From Caldalkalibacillus salinus (lineage in GTDB: Bacteria; Bacillota; Bacilli; Caldalkalibacillales; JCM-10596), in contig NZ_JAERVL010000001.1 in NCBI RefSeq assembly GCF_016745835.1, forward strand, positions 186,001 through 250,000: DNA of 64,000 bases, in the 5' to 3' direction. Below are positions 26,690-35,953 of the stretch, piece by piece. Both the position numbers and the translations under genes were made by a program. The notes beneath the pieces are model-generated. The model saw only the letters and a list, made by a program, of their open reading frames with translations. It did not search any database and was not told where the DNA came from. Positions within the stretch are counted from its first letter, which is position 1, and each line of letters begins with the position of its first letter.

Positions 26690-28360
26690 GTGAAAGATTT
26701 TTTAGATAAAAAAAGATGGAAAGATTTGAAGATGAACGCATCATACAAATGGGCCATTGCTATTGCCGTTTTCATTCTGACGTTAACCTTCATTTTAACG
26801 TATCGATACGTAGGATCGGCTAGCCCAGCAGGGGTAGGACAAGGTGTCAGTAAAGGAGATGGACAAGCCCTTTCAATACAAGCCACAACCGAGGAACAGA
26901 TAAAAGAAAGAAAACCACTGACGGTAGGCATCGCGCAAAAACCAGCCTCACTAAATCCGTTTGACGTACTAGATGGTCCAGCGCTCACGATCCAAAATAC
27001 CATGTTTGAGGGACTACTGACGTACACTGAAGATATGGCACTCCAACCCCTCTTGGCAGAAGATTATCAATTAAGTGAGGATGCCACGACCCTAACCTTT
27101 GAATTAAGGGAAGGTGTGACTTTTCACGATGGGACAGTTTTTAATGCTGAAGCCGTCAAGGCTAACCTAGACTATGTCAGGAACGAAGAAAACGATATGG
27201 AAAGAGCCACCTTTTTCTCCTTTATTGAAGAAGTGACCGTTGATAATGAATTTCGTCTTACGATTAAAGCGACTCATCCCAATTCAGCTATGCTATCATA
27301 CTTTGCACATGACGCGGCTGTATTTCTTTCGCCCAAACAAATTAAAATGAAAGAGCAAGATAGAACACATGAAATCCAACCGGTTGGGACAGGCCCGTTT
27401 AAACTAGTAGAACAAGACAAAAAGGATGACATTATCACAGTCAGGCCTTACGAGAAACATTGGAAAGGCGAACAACCGAACGTCTCCAGCATTGCTTTTA
27501 TTGCCGTTACAGACATCGATAAACGAATCGATATGTTAAAAAGTGAGGCCTTGGATGTTGTCCTATCGTTGCCTACGAATGAAGCAGACAAACTGAAGCA
27601 GCACCCTGAATTTAACATTCATACAGTCCCTTCACATAACGTTTTTTATATAGGCATGAACTTGAAAAATCAAAAATTTAAAGAGCAAAAAGTGAGACAA
27701 GCCCTAAATTATGCCGTAGATAAAGAGACCCTAATCAAGGAAGCCCTAAATGGCTTCGGCACTATTGCCGACTCAGCTATTGCCCCACAAGTGTATGGCT
27801 ATGCAGCTCAAAGGATTTACGACTATGACATTGAAAAATCAAAAACATTGCTAGCTGAAAGCTCAGAGAATGACTTTACATCTGTATTATGGACGAGGGA
27901 TGAGCCCGAGTTTTTATCTGTAGCTGAACATGTGGCCGCCCAACTTGACGAGATCGGAATTAACATCAACGTTCAGGCATACGACAGCAATACCTTCTTT
28001 CAACAACTTGATTCTGGAGAAGGGACAGAGCTATGGCTCGGAAGGTGGTCGCCCGGTACAGGTGATGCGGATTGGGGGTTACGCCCTAACTTTAGCTCAG
28101 CTCACGTCCCTCCAAACTTTAACAATGCAGGTTACTATATTAACCAGGAAGTAGACGAACAGTTAGACCAAGCCATCATAACCGCTGACATGGATAAAAG
28201 GTTGAATATTTACGGAGACATCCAACAAACCATCTACGAAGAGGCGCCATGGATATTTCTCTACGTCCCCGACGAAATCGTCGCAACGAGCCAACAGGTC
28301 AAAGGTATTACCCTTCAATCAACTGGCGTTGTCGACTTCAAGGACACATTCAAAGAATAA
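26690..28360 (+). CDS. ABC transporter substrate-binding protein, peptide/nickel family
   Basis: A 556-residue protein of the SBP_bac_5 (DppA/OppA/NikA) family that would capture peptides, nickel chelates or similar solutes outside the membrane. The signature begins TVGIAQKPASLNPFDVLDG and continues with LREGVTFHDGTVFNAEAVKANLDYV, VGTGPFKLV and RQALNYAVDKETLI. The N-terminus has a membrane segment (WAIAIAVFILTLTFILTYRYV) but no lipobox Cys, so it is probably held by an uncleaved anchor or secreted, which is uncommon in Gram-positive bacteria. GTG 26690 follows AGGGGG; the upstream in-frame ATG (26672) has no well-placed site. No permease or ATPase gene is nearby. Confidence 0.85.
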   Translation: MKDFLDKKRWKDLKMNASYKWAIAIAVFILTLTFILTYRYVGSASPAGVGQGVSKGDGQALSIQATTEEQIKERKPLTVGIAQKPASLNPFDVLDGPALTIQNTMFEGLLTYTEDMALQPLLAEDYQLSEDATTLTFELREGVTFHDGTVFNAEAVKANLDYVRNEENDMERATFFSFIEEVTVDNEFRLTIKATHPNSAMLSYFAHDAAVFLSPKQIKMKEQDRTHEIQPVGTGPFKLVEQDKKDDIITVRPYEKHWKGEQPNVSSIAFIAVTDIDKRIDMLKSEALDVVLSLPTNEADKLKQHPEFNIHTVPSHNVFYIGMNLKNQKFKEQKVRQALNYAVDKETLIKEALNGFGTIADSAIAPQVYGYAAQRIYDYDIEKSKTLLAESSENDFTSVLWTRDEPEFLSVAEHVAAQLDEIGININVQAYDSNTFFQQLDSGEGTELWLGRWSPGTGDADWGLRPNFSSAHVPPNFNNAGYYINQEVDEQLDQAIITADMDKRLNIYGDIQQTIYEEAPWIFLYVPDEIVATSQQVKGITLQSTGVVDFKDTFKE

Positions 28361-28376
28361 AATACTCCTCGATTCA

Positions 28377-28418
28377 AACCATAACTATGTACTGACGTAC
28401 ATGGCTATGGTTCTTTTA
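28377..28418 (+). terminator. Terminator after the binding-protein gene
   Basis: AACCATAACTATGTAC pairs with GTACATGGCTATGGTT with one mismatch and one wobble pair; CTTTTATT follows. Confidence 0.7.
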
Positions 28419-28442
28419 TTAGCTTAGGTTTTTAAACAAAAC

Positions 28443-28573
28443 CCTACCCCGAGCGAAGTGAAGCGGCTGCCCCTTCGAAGCAACCTTTGAGCGAAGCTCG
28501 AGTTGCGGAGGAGGGTAGCAGTCACTAGTGGGAAGTGAACGAGTGAAGCAACTAAGTACTACCAGATTCCCAT
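28443..28573. repeat. Nested inverted repeats, possible interspersed repeat element
   Basis: Three inverted repeats lie inside one another: CTACCC/GGGTAG (28444-28449 with 28513-28518), GCAAC/GTTGC (28480-28484 with 28502-28506) and GAGC-GAA-GCTC (28489-28499). A further pair TGGGAA/TTCCCA (28529-28534 with 28567-28572) lies beside them. The sequence is GC-richer than its surroundings and repeats the element GAGCGAAG. It sits between a terminator and a short gene. No second copy was seen in this window. Confidence 0.4.
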
Positions 28574-28621
28574 TCGTGATACATTATATGTAAGACTCCA
28601 AAATTGGAAAGGAGGAATACG

Positions 28622-28960
28622 ATGAGAACATTTATGTTTGTCATCTTTGTTCTCCTCATCACCTACCTGGTCTTCACATTTATTACTGATGTCTTAAGAA
28701 AAAAATTAAAGAAGAATACAACGCAAGCAGATATTCATGGCATCATTATTCCAGCTATTGTAGCCTCGCTTGTGGCACATGGGTTAATAAGTAAAACTGA
28801 GTCTGAAGAGCTTGACGGAGCAACTTTTGAGGAATTAGAAGAATATCTCGTCACACATGATGTCTTTGCTTCACGTGTGGATATAAAAGATTGGATTTTC
28901 GATCAGCCAGAACTTGTGGCACAAGACGGTTTATTTGACGGGATAGATGCTCTTGATTAA
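28622..28960 (+). CDS. Small membrane-anchored protein, unrecognised
   Basis: A 112-residue protein with an N-terminal membrane segment (TFMFVIFVLLITYLVFTFI), a short basic stretch (RKKLKKN), a second weakly hydrophobic helix (IIIPAIVASLVAHGLI) and an acidic helical C-terminal part. AAAGGAGGA lies 5 bases before the ATG at 28622, a very good ribosome site, and the gene stands alone. I do not recognise the family. It lies between ylbG and rsmD, a place where B. subtilis has no gene. Confidence 0.65.
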   Translation: MRTFMFVIFVLLITYLVFTFITDVLRKKLKKNTTQADIHGIIIPAIVASLVAHGLISKTESEELDGATFEELEEYLVTHDVFASRVDIKDWIFDQPELVAQDGLFDGIDALD

Positions 28961-28981
28961 ACTAGTGATGTACAAAAAATC

Positions 28982-29012
28982 GGCCATCTATCCTATCCAG
29001 GGATAGATGGCC
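28982..29012. terminator. Strong hairpin, terminator for the minus strand or bidirectional
   Basis: GGCCATCTATCC (28982-28993) pairs perfectly with GGATAGATGGCC (29001-29012). An A6 tract precedes it and no T tract follows, so it has terminator form only when read on the minus strand, although the gene that ends before it is on the plus strand. Confidence 0.5.
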
Positions 29013-29044
29013 AAATGGGAGAGGAGAAACCGGAGGAAGAGCTT

Positions 29045-29125
29045 ATGGGGAAACGTAAGTCTTCTCCGCGGTTGTCTACGACATCTTATCGATGCCGACA
29101 TTCCTATTATGGACCGTATCATTAA
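29045..29125 (+). CDS. Candidate 26-residue basic peptide
   Basis: A short frame from an ATG at 29045 to a TAA at 29125, with GGAGGA placed 7 bases upstream. The product is basic and rich in Ser, Tyr, Arg and His (begins MGKRKSSPRL, ends YYGPYH). The ribosome site is better than that of the rsmD gene downstream. Its composition recalls small spore coat peptides, but this is only an impression; it may be chance. Confidence 0.3.
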   Translation: MGKRKSSPRLSTTSYRCRHSYYGPYH

Positions 29126-29229
29126 ATTTATACCTTCAAAATCAATTTTTTTATGATAAGCTAAATAAGCTAGGACTTCAACACATGATGTTTTTTAACG
29201 AGTTAGAGAGGAAATGGAATGGTGATGAT

Positions 29230-30277
<1,048 letters not shown>

Positions 30278-30330
30278 GCCTATTCTTGAGGATCCTGATC
30301 TTTATGCACTTTATTCATACCTTATCTAAT

Positions 30331-30368
30331 GAAAAGGCGGCTTTGCACCATGGCAAGCCGCTTCTTTA
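30331..30368. terminator. Bidirectional terminator between coaD and ylbJ
   Basis: GCGGCTT (30337-30343) pairs with AAGCCGC (30355-30361); T-rich sequence flanks the stem on both strands, suited to the converging genes. Confidence 0.6.
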
Positions 30369-30382
30369 CGTATATCACCTTT

Positions 30383-31594
30383 TTATCGTTGTTTCTTTGC
30401 TAACTGTTGCAGTAGCATAAGAATTGTCAACATACAAAACACGAATATTGAAGCGTATATAAAGTAAGTGTAGAAGTGCCATGCTTGCATGTACCGTTCG
30501 GTCGTGTACGTGAACGCTGGTATATCAACTCTTTGGATAAAGGCTTGAAAAGGTTGCCATAATAAGTACGTTAACAAAGCTGCGAATATAGCGTGGAAGA
30601 AACGGGCGATCACATAGGGTTTGTAACGGATATCCGTTTTGGCAATGAAACTTGTCACCTGGGCATGGACAGATAGGCCACTCCAAGCAATGATGGCACT
30701 GGTCATCGCCACTTTATGGACAAGTGCGATGTCCTTTAACTCACTCGCCCACTGTGAACCTAGTGTAATTTCAAATGTACCAGCGACAAGAGGCAGGCTT
30801 AATGATGAGTGTAAACCAAAGGGAATCAGGATCATCTTGTACAGCATAGCTAGTAAAGCGCTAATGCCGACGATGTTCAAAATGTTAATAATAACAGAAA
30901 ATATAATGATAAATCCTCCGATCAGCAGTAGAGTTTGGATAGAGGATGTCACGGCATCTCCAATTAGCGCTCCGAACGTACGACCGTCTTTCATTCTAGC
31001 TCTATGCATGTCTTGCAACGCGCGATATAAGACCGAACGTTTCATTCTTGGCCTTCTTTCTTCACTTGGTTGGTCTCGATATCCGTGATACCGCATCAAC
31101 AACGCAACGAGGAGGGTGGCAATGTAATGGCACAGGGCAATGATAATGCCCAGAGTGACATCTTGAAAAAAGCCAACGGAGACAGCACCAAACATAAACA
31201 ATGGACCTGATGTCCCTGTAAAGGACACGAGCCTTTCCCCTTCTATGCGTGACACGAGTCCCTGCTCGCGTAGCTGAACGGTTAACTTTGCGCCCATAGG
31301 GTGCCCAGAAGCTAGGCCCATTGACATCACAAAGCCACCTACACCCGGTACACGAAATAAAGGGCGCATCAGAGGTTCTAAAAGTGTGCCAATAAAATGT
31401 ACAACCCCAAAACCAATGAGCAATTCAGCCGTAATAAAAAAGGGAAGTAAGGCTGGAAAAACGACGTCCCACCAAATGGTGAGCCCTCTTAGAGATGACT
31501 CGTAAGCTTGTTTAGGAAAAGCAATAATGAGTATAACTAATAAGAGTGAGAATAGCGCTAAAGTAGCTGTCTTTATATAAGCTGTATGTTTCAT
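30383..31594 (-). CDS. ylbJ: Sporulation integral membrane protein YlbJ
   Basis: A 403-residue membrane protein with eight or so hydrophobic segments of the nucleoside-transporter gate family (distantly related to SpmA/B). Conserved sequences are GLTIWWDVVFPALLPFFITAELL, MSMGLASGHPMGAKLTVQLR and FTGTSGPLFMFGAVSVGFF. In B. subtilis ylbJ is a sigma-E gene required for normal, heat-resistant spores. GGAGG precedes the ATG. It is on the opposite strand to its neighbours, as in B. subtilis. Confidence 0.92.
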   Translation of the reverse strand: MKHTAYIKTATLALFSLLLVILIIAFPKQAYESSLRGLTIWWDVVFPALLPFFITAELLIGFGVVHFIGTLLEPLMRPLFRVPGVGGFVMSMGLASGHPMGAKLTVQLREQGLVSRIEGERLVSFTGTSGPLFMFGAVSVGFFQDVTLGIIIALCHYIATLLVALLMRYHGYRDQPSEERRPRMKRSVLYRALQDMHRARMKDGRTFGALIGDAVTSSIQTLLLIGGFIIIFSVIINILNIVGISALLAMLYKMILIPFGLHSSLSLPLVAGTFEITLGSQWASELKDIALVHKVAMTSAIIAWSGLSVHAQVTSFIAKTDIRYKPYVIARFFHAIFAALLTYLLWQPFQAFIQRVDIPAFTYTTERYMQAWHFYTYFIYASIFVFCMLTILMLLQQLAKKQR

Positions 31595-31726
31595 TCAAGA
31601 ACCTCCGCAAAAAGGTTAGGCTTGTATATATGTACGTGTCTTTTCAAAAAAATAGACCTCATAACTTTTTAGTCATGTTTTGTCCACATATACAATAGCA
31701 ATAGAAAAGAGAGGTGACAGAGGTGA

Positions 31727-32527
31727 ATGGAGAACACGCATAATAGTCCCAAGGTCGGGTTGGCATTAGGGTCTGGTGGTGCGAGAGGTCTTGCTCATAT
31801 TGGTATTTTAAAAGTATTCGAAGAGCATCACATCCCCGTCGACCTTATAGCCGGCAGTAGTATAGGCGCACTTGTTGGTGCTTTGTACTCTGTAGGCCAT
31901 ACGCCACAACAGATGAGTCAATTTACAACCCATTTTCCACAGAAATTTTGGGTTGACTACAGTGTACCTAAGATGGGCTTTATCAAAGGGGACAAAATTA
32001 AAGAGATCATGAGATTACTCACAAAAAGACAGCGTATTGAAGACGCTAGTATTCCATTAAGTATCGTTGCAACTAACCTCCAAAAAGGTGAGAGACGCGT
32101 ATTTAGTGAAGGACCTATTGCTGAAGCGGTGAGAGCAAGTATCTCTATACCTGGTATTTTTGTACCAGAGAAGTTAGATGGCGAGTACTACGTTGATGGC
32201 GGTGTCATTGATAGAGTGCCTGTATCAGTGGTCAAGAAAATGGGAGCGGATTTCATAATAGCCGTTGATGTATCCTATTATGAGGCCACTCATCCCATTA
32301 CTTCCATCTTTGATGTCATCGCACAGTCCATCGATGTCATGGAGCGTGAAATATTACGCTATAGCATGGTGGATGCAGATATTATGATACGCCCTCAAGT
32401 AGGCCATTATAGTATTAATCATTTTTCAGAAATTGAGGCACTCATAAAAGAAGGGGAAAAAGCAGCACAAGAGCTTGTGCCTCAAATAAAAGTCATGTTA
32501 GAGAGTGGAAGGGAGAATCAATCATGA
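31727..32527 (+). CDS. ylbK: Patatin-like phospholipase YlbK
   Basis: A 266-residue patatin/RssA-type hydrolase. The oxyanion-hole GSGGARG, the nucleophile elbow GSSIG (Ser45) and the catalytic Asp156 in YYVDGGVIDRVPV make the Ser-Asp dyad complete. It probably acts on membrane lipids; the substrate is unknown. Nearly collinear with B. subtilis YlbK. It overlaps ylbL by ATGA, suggesting joint expression. Confidence 0.92.
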   Translation: MENTHNSPKVGLALGSGGARGLAHIGILKVFEEHHIPVDLIAGSSIGALVGALYSVGHTPQQMSQFTTHFPQKFWVDYSVPKMGFIKGDKIKEIMRLLTKRQRIEDASIPLSIVATNLQKGERRVFSEGPIAEAVRASISIPGIFVPEKLDGEYYVDGGVIDRVPVSVVKKMGADFIIAVDVSYYEATHPITSIFDVIAQSIDVMEREILRYSMVDADIMIRPQVGHYSINHFSEIEALIKEGEKAAQELVPQIKVMLESGRENQS

Positions 32528-33573
32528 ATGTAAAACAGAAAAAGTTTTTACCCATTGCTATTATTTTGGTTGTATTTGCGGTGGCTTACTTTTATCCTCT
32601 TCCTTATTTCGTTTCGGCCCCCGGAGAAGCCATGGAATTAAGTCCGATCGTAAAAGTAGAGCAAGGATATCCAGAGCAGGGGTCCTTTATGCTGACAACC
32701 ATTAGAATGGGGGAAGCCAATATATTTAATTACGCCTTAGCTAGGTGGGATGAATATCGGGATATTGTCCCGAAGGAAGTTTTACTTGCGCACTATCAAA
32801 ATGAAGAAGAGTTCACACAGCGTCAAATCCAGGTCATGGAATCTTCAAAAGAGAACGCCATCGCCGTTGCTTATGAGTTGGCAGGCCGTGACGTTCAAAT
32901 AGAATACAAAGGCGTCATGGTCGTATCGACCATAGAAGATATGCCAGCAGAGGAACATTTTCAATTTGGTGATATCATCACTCATGTCGATGGAGAAGAA
33001 GTACACACGGCTGAAGCTTTAATCAAATACCTAAAGGACAAATCGCTTGGTGATGAAGTCACTATCTCATTTACACGAGAGGGCGAGTCGATGGAAGCCA
33101 TGATTTCACTAGAAGAGCTCCCCCTGACTGAAGATGAAGAAACACACGAACATCAACCGAGAGCAGGAATCGGTATATCGACAGTCACAAAGAGAAATAT
33201 GGAGGTTGATCCACCTGTTGAAATTGAAACGTCACGAATTGGCGGACCTTCTGCCGGTTTGATGTTTTCTTTAGAAATTTATAACCAACTCACAGAACAC
33301 GATATCACAAAAGGATACCGTGTTGCTGGAACCGGTACAATCGCCCCCGATGGCATGGTGGGACGTATAGGTGGCATTCACCAAAAAATTGTAGCAGCAG
33401 ACAAGGCAGGAGCCGAAATCTTTTTTGCCCCCCATGAGGAGGGAGCTGAGGAATCGAACTATCAGAGGGCCTTAACAGCAGCCGAGGACATCGGAACTGA
33501 GATGAAAATTGTACCTGTCGACTATATTAAAGACGCGCTTGATTACCTCAGTGAGCTACCTGTTCACAAATAA
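32524..33573 (+). CDS. ylbL: Membrane PDZ-Lon-type protease YlbL (SepM family)
   Basis: A 349-residue membrane-anchored serine protease: one N-terminal membrane segment, a PDZ domain (about 125-200) and a Lon-type protease domain with catalytic Ser243 (GGPSAGLMF) and Lys288 (GGIHQKIVAA). In B. subtilis YlbL helps degrade the cell-division inhibitor YneA after DNA damage. Its stop codon lies only four bases from that of the converging tmcAL gene. Confidence 0.93.
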   Translation: MNVKQKKFLPIAIILVVFAVAYFYPLPYFVSAPGEAMELSPIVKVEQGYPEQGSFMLTTIRMGEANIFNYALARWDEYRDIVPKEVLLAHYQNEEEFTQRQIQVMESSKENAIAVAYELAGRDVQIEYKGVMVVSTIEDMPAEEHFQFGDIITHVDGEEVHTAEALIKYLKDKSLGDEVTISFTREGESMEAMISLEELPLTEDEETHEHQPRAGIGISTVTKRNMEVDPPVEIETSRIGGPSAGLMFSLEIYNQLTEHDITKGYRVAGTGTIAPDGMVGRIGGIHQKIVAADKAGAEIFFAPHEEGAEESNYQRALTAAEDIGTEMKIVPVDYIKDALDYLSELPVHK

Positions 33574-33577
33574 AAAA

Positions 33578-34807
33578 CTATGTGCCTTGTATGGGGGCCT
33601 GCTTGTATTCACGATAGAGATGTTGAGGAACGTCATTTTGATAACCCAATACATATTGCTTAGACGCCTGAATATCCCATTCTAACATGGGGGGGCGTTC
33701 TTTTTTTATTTTACTAATAAGGGGCACATCCAGGGATTTTTTATACGTATTTAACAGATTTTTACCTGTCTCTGAGAATCCTAAAATGCGTAAGTATGAA
33801 GCGCCATTTTCTAATTGGAGTGCATCCATAGCCCTTTTATGCATGTTGGTATAAGTATGGACCATCATGCGTTGGATACGATTCCACGTATAGCGTTTGG
33901 TTTTAGTACGTGTTAACAACTCTTGAAAGGATTTAGCATGCAAAATCTCATTTTTTAATCTGTATTCAATCCCTTCTTCGATTTCATAAATTTGGGACAA
34001 AGCTTCTGGGGAAAGTGAAATCATGGTATGGCGCAGAAGATCAAAATAGCATTCCCAATGAATAGGACCTCTCCCTTCCTCGGACTCACGTTTAAGTATG
34101 TCTAACGTATAAGGAGGAACGTAGGACTTGATACGATCCCAATCGGGTGTCCTATTCTCAAATATAGCTTCTCTTATCGCTGTAGCACTTGCAATGTCCC
34201 CTTCAAAGAGTGTACGATCATGATAGTGTGCCTTGATACGTTGAATAGTGGCCGGTTGAATAGGGCTGTTCAACTTTAATAAAGAAATGAGATAATAAAG
34301 ACCCAGAATATTATTCGGTTCAGAATAAAGACGAGGGTCTATATCTTTAAGCTCGTCAATAGTGGCTAGAGTGTCAGAAAAGGCTTTTGGATAGCTTTTT
34401 CCTTTTCTCATTTCAGCTCTTAGTTGCTGTTGAAAGGACGTAGGCTCTTTAAGCAACCATTGCGCAAGTTTTTGTAGTTCATTTAAATGTCCACTTTCTG
34501 AGCCAAAACAAAGATGAGTCACAAACGGTAAATGGTTGAGAATGGATGTTGCACCGTAGGCAAAATGTTCAGCATGTTGGGTAGCATATACATAAGGCAA
34601 TTCAAGGACAATATCTGCTCCCATTTGTAGAGCCATCTCGGCACGCGCCCATTTGTTAACAATGGCCGGCTCTCCTCGTTGCAAGAAGTGACCGCTCATG
34701 ACAACGACACAGGCTTCCGCTTGAGTGACGGCTTTAGCTTTTTGAAAATGGTAAGCATGTCCATGATGTAGGGGGTTATACTCGACGATAAGACCTACAA
34801 CGTTCAC
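33578..34807 (-). CDS. tmcAL: tRNA(Met) cytidine acetate ligase TmcAL (YlbM)
   Basis: A 409-residue nucleotidyltransferase-like enzyme that uses acetate and ATP to make N4-acetylcytidine at the wobble position of elongator tRNA-Met. The HxGH-type ATP motif is in NPLHHGHAYH; VMSGHFLQRGEPAIVNKW and LGLYYLISL are conserved. The GTG at 34807 follows GGTGGAG and gives the family N-terminus. Starts further upstream (to 34876) would lie before the predicted transcription start and are rejected. It diverges from ylbN. Confidence 0.9.
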   Translation of the reverse strand: MNVVGLIVEYNPLHHGHAYHFQKAKAVTQAEACVVVMSGHFLQRGEPAIVNKWARAEMALQMGADIVLELPYVYATQHAEHFAYGATSILNHLPFVTHLCFGSESGHLNELQKLAQWLLKEPTSFQQQLRAEMRKGKSYPKAFSDTLATIDELKDIDPRLYSEPNNILGLYYLISLLKLNSPIQPATIQRIKAHYHDRTLFEGDIASATAIREAIFENRTPDWDRIKSYVPPYTLDILKRESEEGRGPIHWECYFDLLRHTMISLSPEALSQIYEIEEGIEYRLKNEILHAKSFQELLTRTKTKRYTWNRIQRMMVHTYTNMHKRAMDALQLENGASYLRILGFSETGKNLLNTYKKSLDVPLISKIKKERPPMLEWDIQASKQYVLGYQNDVPQHLYREYKQAPIQGT

Positions 34808-34831
34808 GATATCTCCACCTTCCTTGCAAAT

Positions 34832-34861
34832 ATTATAGCAATAAGCGGGAAATGTTGACAA
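34832..34861 (-). promoter_or_regulatory. Sigma-A promoter of tmcAL
   Basis: On the minus strand TTGTCA (34861-34856), an 18-base spacer and TATAAT (34837-34832). Its -35 element overlaps that of the ylbN promoter on the other strand. Confidence 0.6.
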
Positions 34862-34884
34862 ATAAGCTTCACTCACGATATAAT
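34855..34884 (+). promoter_or_regulatory. Consensus sigma-A promoter of ylbN-rpmF
   Basis: TTGACA (34855-34860), an 18-base spacer and TATAAT (34879-34884), both hexamers perfect. It should give strong expression of the ribosomal protein gene rpmF. Confidence 0.75.
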
Positions 34885-34913
34885 AATCTTTGTTGTTTTG
34901 AGGTGAACCTCTT

Positions 34914-35453
34914 ATGAAAATACCGGTACGACAATGTTTAGAAACGAAAACGGAACCGATGACACTTGAACATCATTACGATTTACCCGACTTAGTTCAT
35001 CGCCATCAACAGCTTGAGGCTTTATCCCCTGTTCATTTTAAGGGAGAGGGAGAGATGCAAGCTGGTTTATTTGTGGTCAAAGGTGAATTAAAAGGGCAAT
35101 ATACACTGACGTGTTCTAGGTGTCTGTCGGCAAATGAGTCAGACTTTACACAACCATTTGAAGAGCGATATAATATTGAAGCACATGTAACAGACGATGA
35201 AAAAGATGAATTAGAAGACATTCACGATGTTGAAGGTCAATATGTTGATCTACAACCGCAAATTGAAGAAGAAATTATCATGTCTATTCCGTTCATTCCT
35301 GTATGTGAATCAGAAGAAGCTTGTAAGAACAACGCCCTTCGCGAAGGTCAGAACTGGTCTTATGAAGATGATCGCTTGACAGAAGAGGATAAAAAGGACA
35401 AAATAGACCCTAGACTAGCAGATCTCGCGAAATTCTTTGATGAAGATAAATAG
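34914..35453 (+). CDS. ylbN: YlbN/YceD family protein (DUF177)
   Basis: A 179-residue protein of the YceD/DUF177 family, found beside rpmF in most bacteria and linked in other species to 23S rRNA or L32 accumulation. A CSRC pair (Cys67, Cys70) and further Cys residues (VCESEEACKNN) could bind metal; the conserved core GQYVDLQPQIEEEIIMSIPFIPVC is present. AGGTG lies before the ATG. It is cotranscribed with rpmF. Confidence 0.88.
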   Translation: MKIPVRQCLETKTEPMTLEHHYDLPDLVHRHQQLEALSPVHFKGEGEMQAGLFVVKGELKGQYTLTCSRCLSANESDFTQPFEERYNIEAHVTDDEKDELEDIHDVEGQYVDLQPQIEEEIIMSIPFIPVCESEEACKNNALREGQNWSYEDDRLTEEDKKDKIDPRLADLAKFFDEDK

Positions 35454-35564
35454 CCTTATGACATACATGATGAGCAGTTTTGTCACCGTCTTAATCGGAT
35501 AAAATTTGAAAGTAAAGACACGCGAGACAGAGATATCAGTATCACTTGAAGGGGGTGGAGTACA

Positions 35565-35738
35565 ATGGCAGTACCTTTTAGAAGAACTTCCAAAACACGT
35601 AAAAGACTTCGTCGTACGCATTATAAAATCGCAGTACCTGGAATGGTAAAATGCTCTCACTGTGGAGAACTTAAGCTTTCTCACCGTGTTTGTAAGGAGT
35701 GTGGCACTTACAAAGGAGAGGAAGTTATTAATAAGTAA
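35565..35738 (+). CDS. rpmF: 50S ribosomal protein L32
   Basis: A 57-residue ribosomal protein, starting [19 protein letters not shown]. It carries a zinc ribbon with Cys30, Cys33, Cys43 and Cys46 (CSHC...CKEC), so it is the zinc-containing form. GGGGGTGG lies just before the ATG. It follows ylbN by 111 bases. Confidence 0.95.
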   Translation: MAVPFRRTSKTRKRLRRTHYKIAVPGMVKCSHCGELKLSHRVCKECGTYKGEEVINK

Positions 35739-35768
35739 ACCTAAACATGTTTCATGTTTAAAGGGCAC

Positions 35769-35808
35769 AAAGCTAAGGTCATGATATGATGACTTTAGCT
35801 TTTTTGTT
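35769..35808 (+). terminator. Terminator after rpmF
   Basis: AAGCTAAGGTCAT pairs with ATGACTTTAGCTT around loop GATATG, followed by TTTTT. Confidence 0.85.
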
Positions 35809-35880
35809 TTTATCAATATTTAACTTCTTAGTAGAGAATGGTCTCATGGCTAGCATACATCTAAAGTCCGACTCACCTCC

Positions 35881-35919
35881 TGGGCTATAGCCCAAATGTG
35901 TAGCCTTTCGCCTAAGGCT
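35881..35919 (+). promoter_or_regulatory. Two palindromes before the His/Gln/Tyr-rich gene
   Basis: TGGGCTATAGCCCA (35881-35894) is a perfect 14-base palindrome, and AGCCTT/AAGGCT (35902-35907 with 35914-35919) is a 6-base hairpin. They lie 35-70 bases before the start codon and could be an operator or leader structure. Confidence 0.35.
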
Positions 35920-35953
35920 TGAATAGGATAAACGTAGAAAAGGAGGAGGATGT

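Noticed and set aside
26340-26690. T-box or known riboswitch before the binding-protein gene
   Set aside because: No T-box sequence, specifier loop, SAM, TPP, cobalamin, purine, lysine or nickel-cobalt signature was recognised; kept only as an unassigned structured region.
29092-29229. 46-codon N-terminal extension of RsmD
   Set aside because: The family begins at MRVISGNHKG; the upstream part is AT-rich and overlaps the candidate small peptide in another frame.
34808-34876. Longer N-terminus for TmcAL from an upstream ATG
   Set aside because: The extension lies before the predicted transcription start and has no family similarity; the GTG at 34807 has a good ribosome site.
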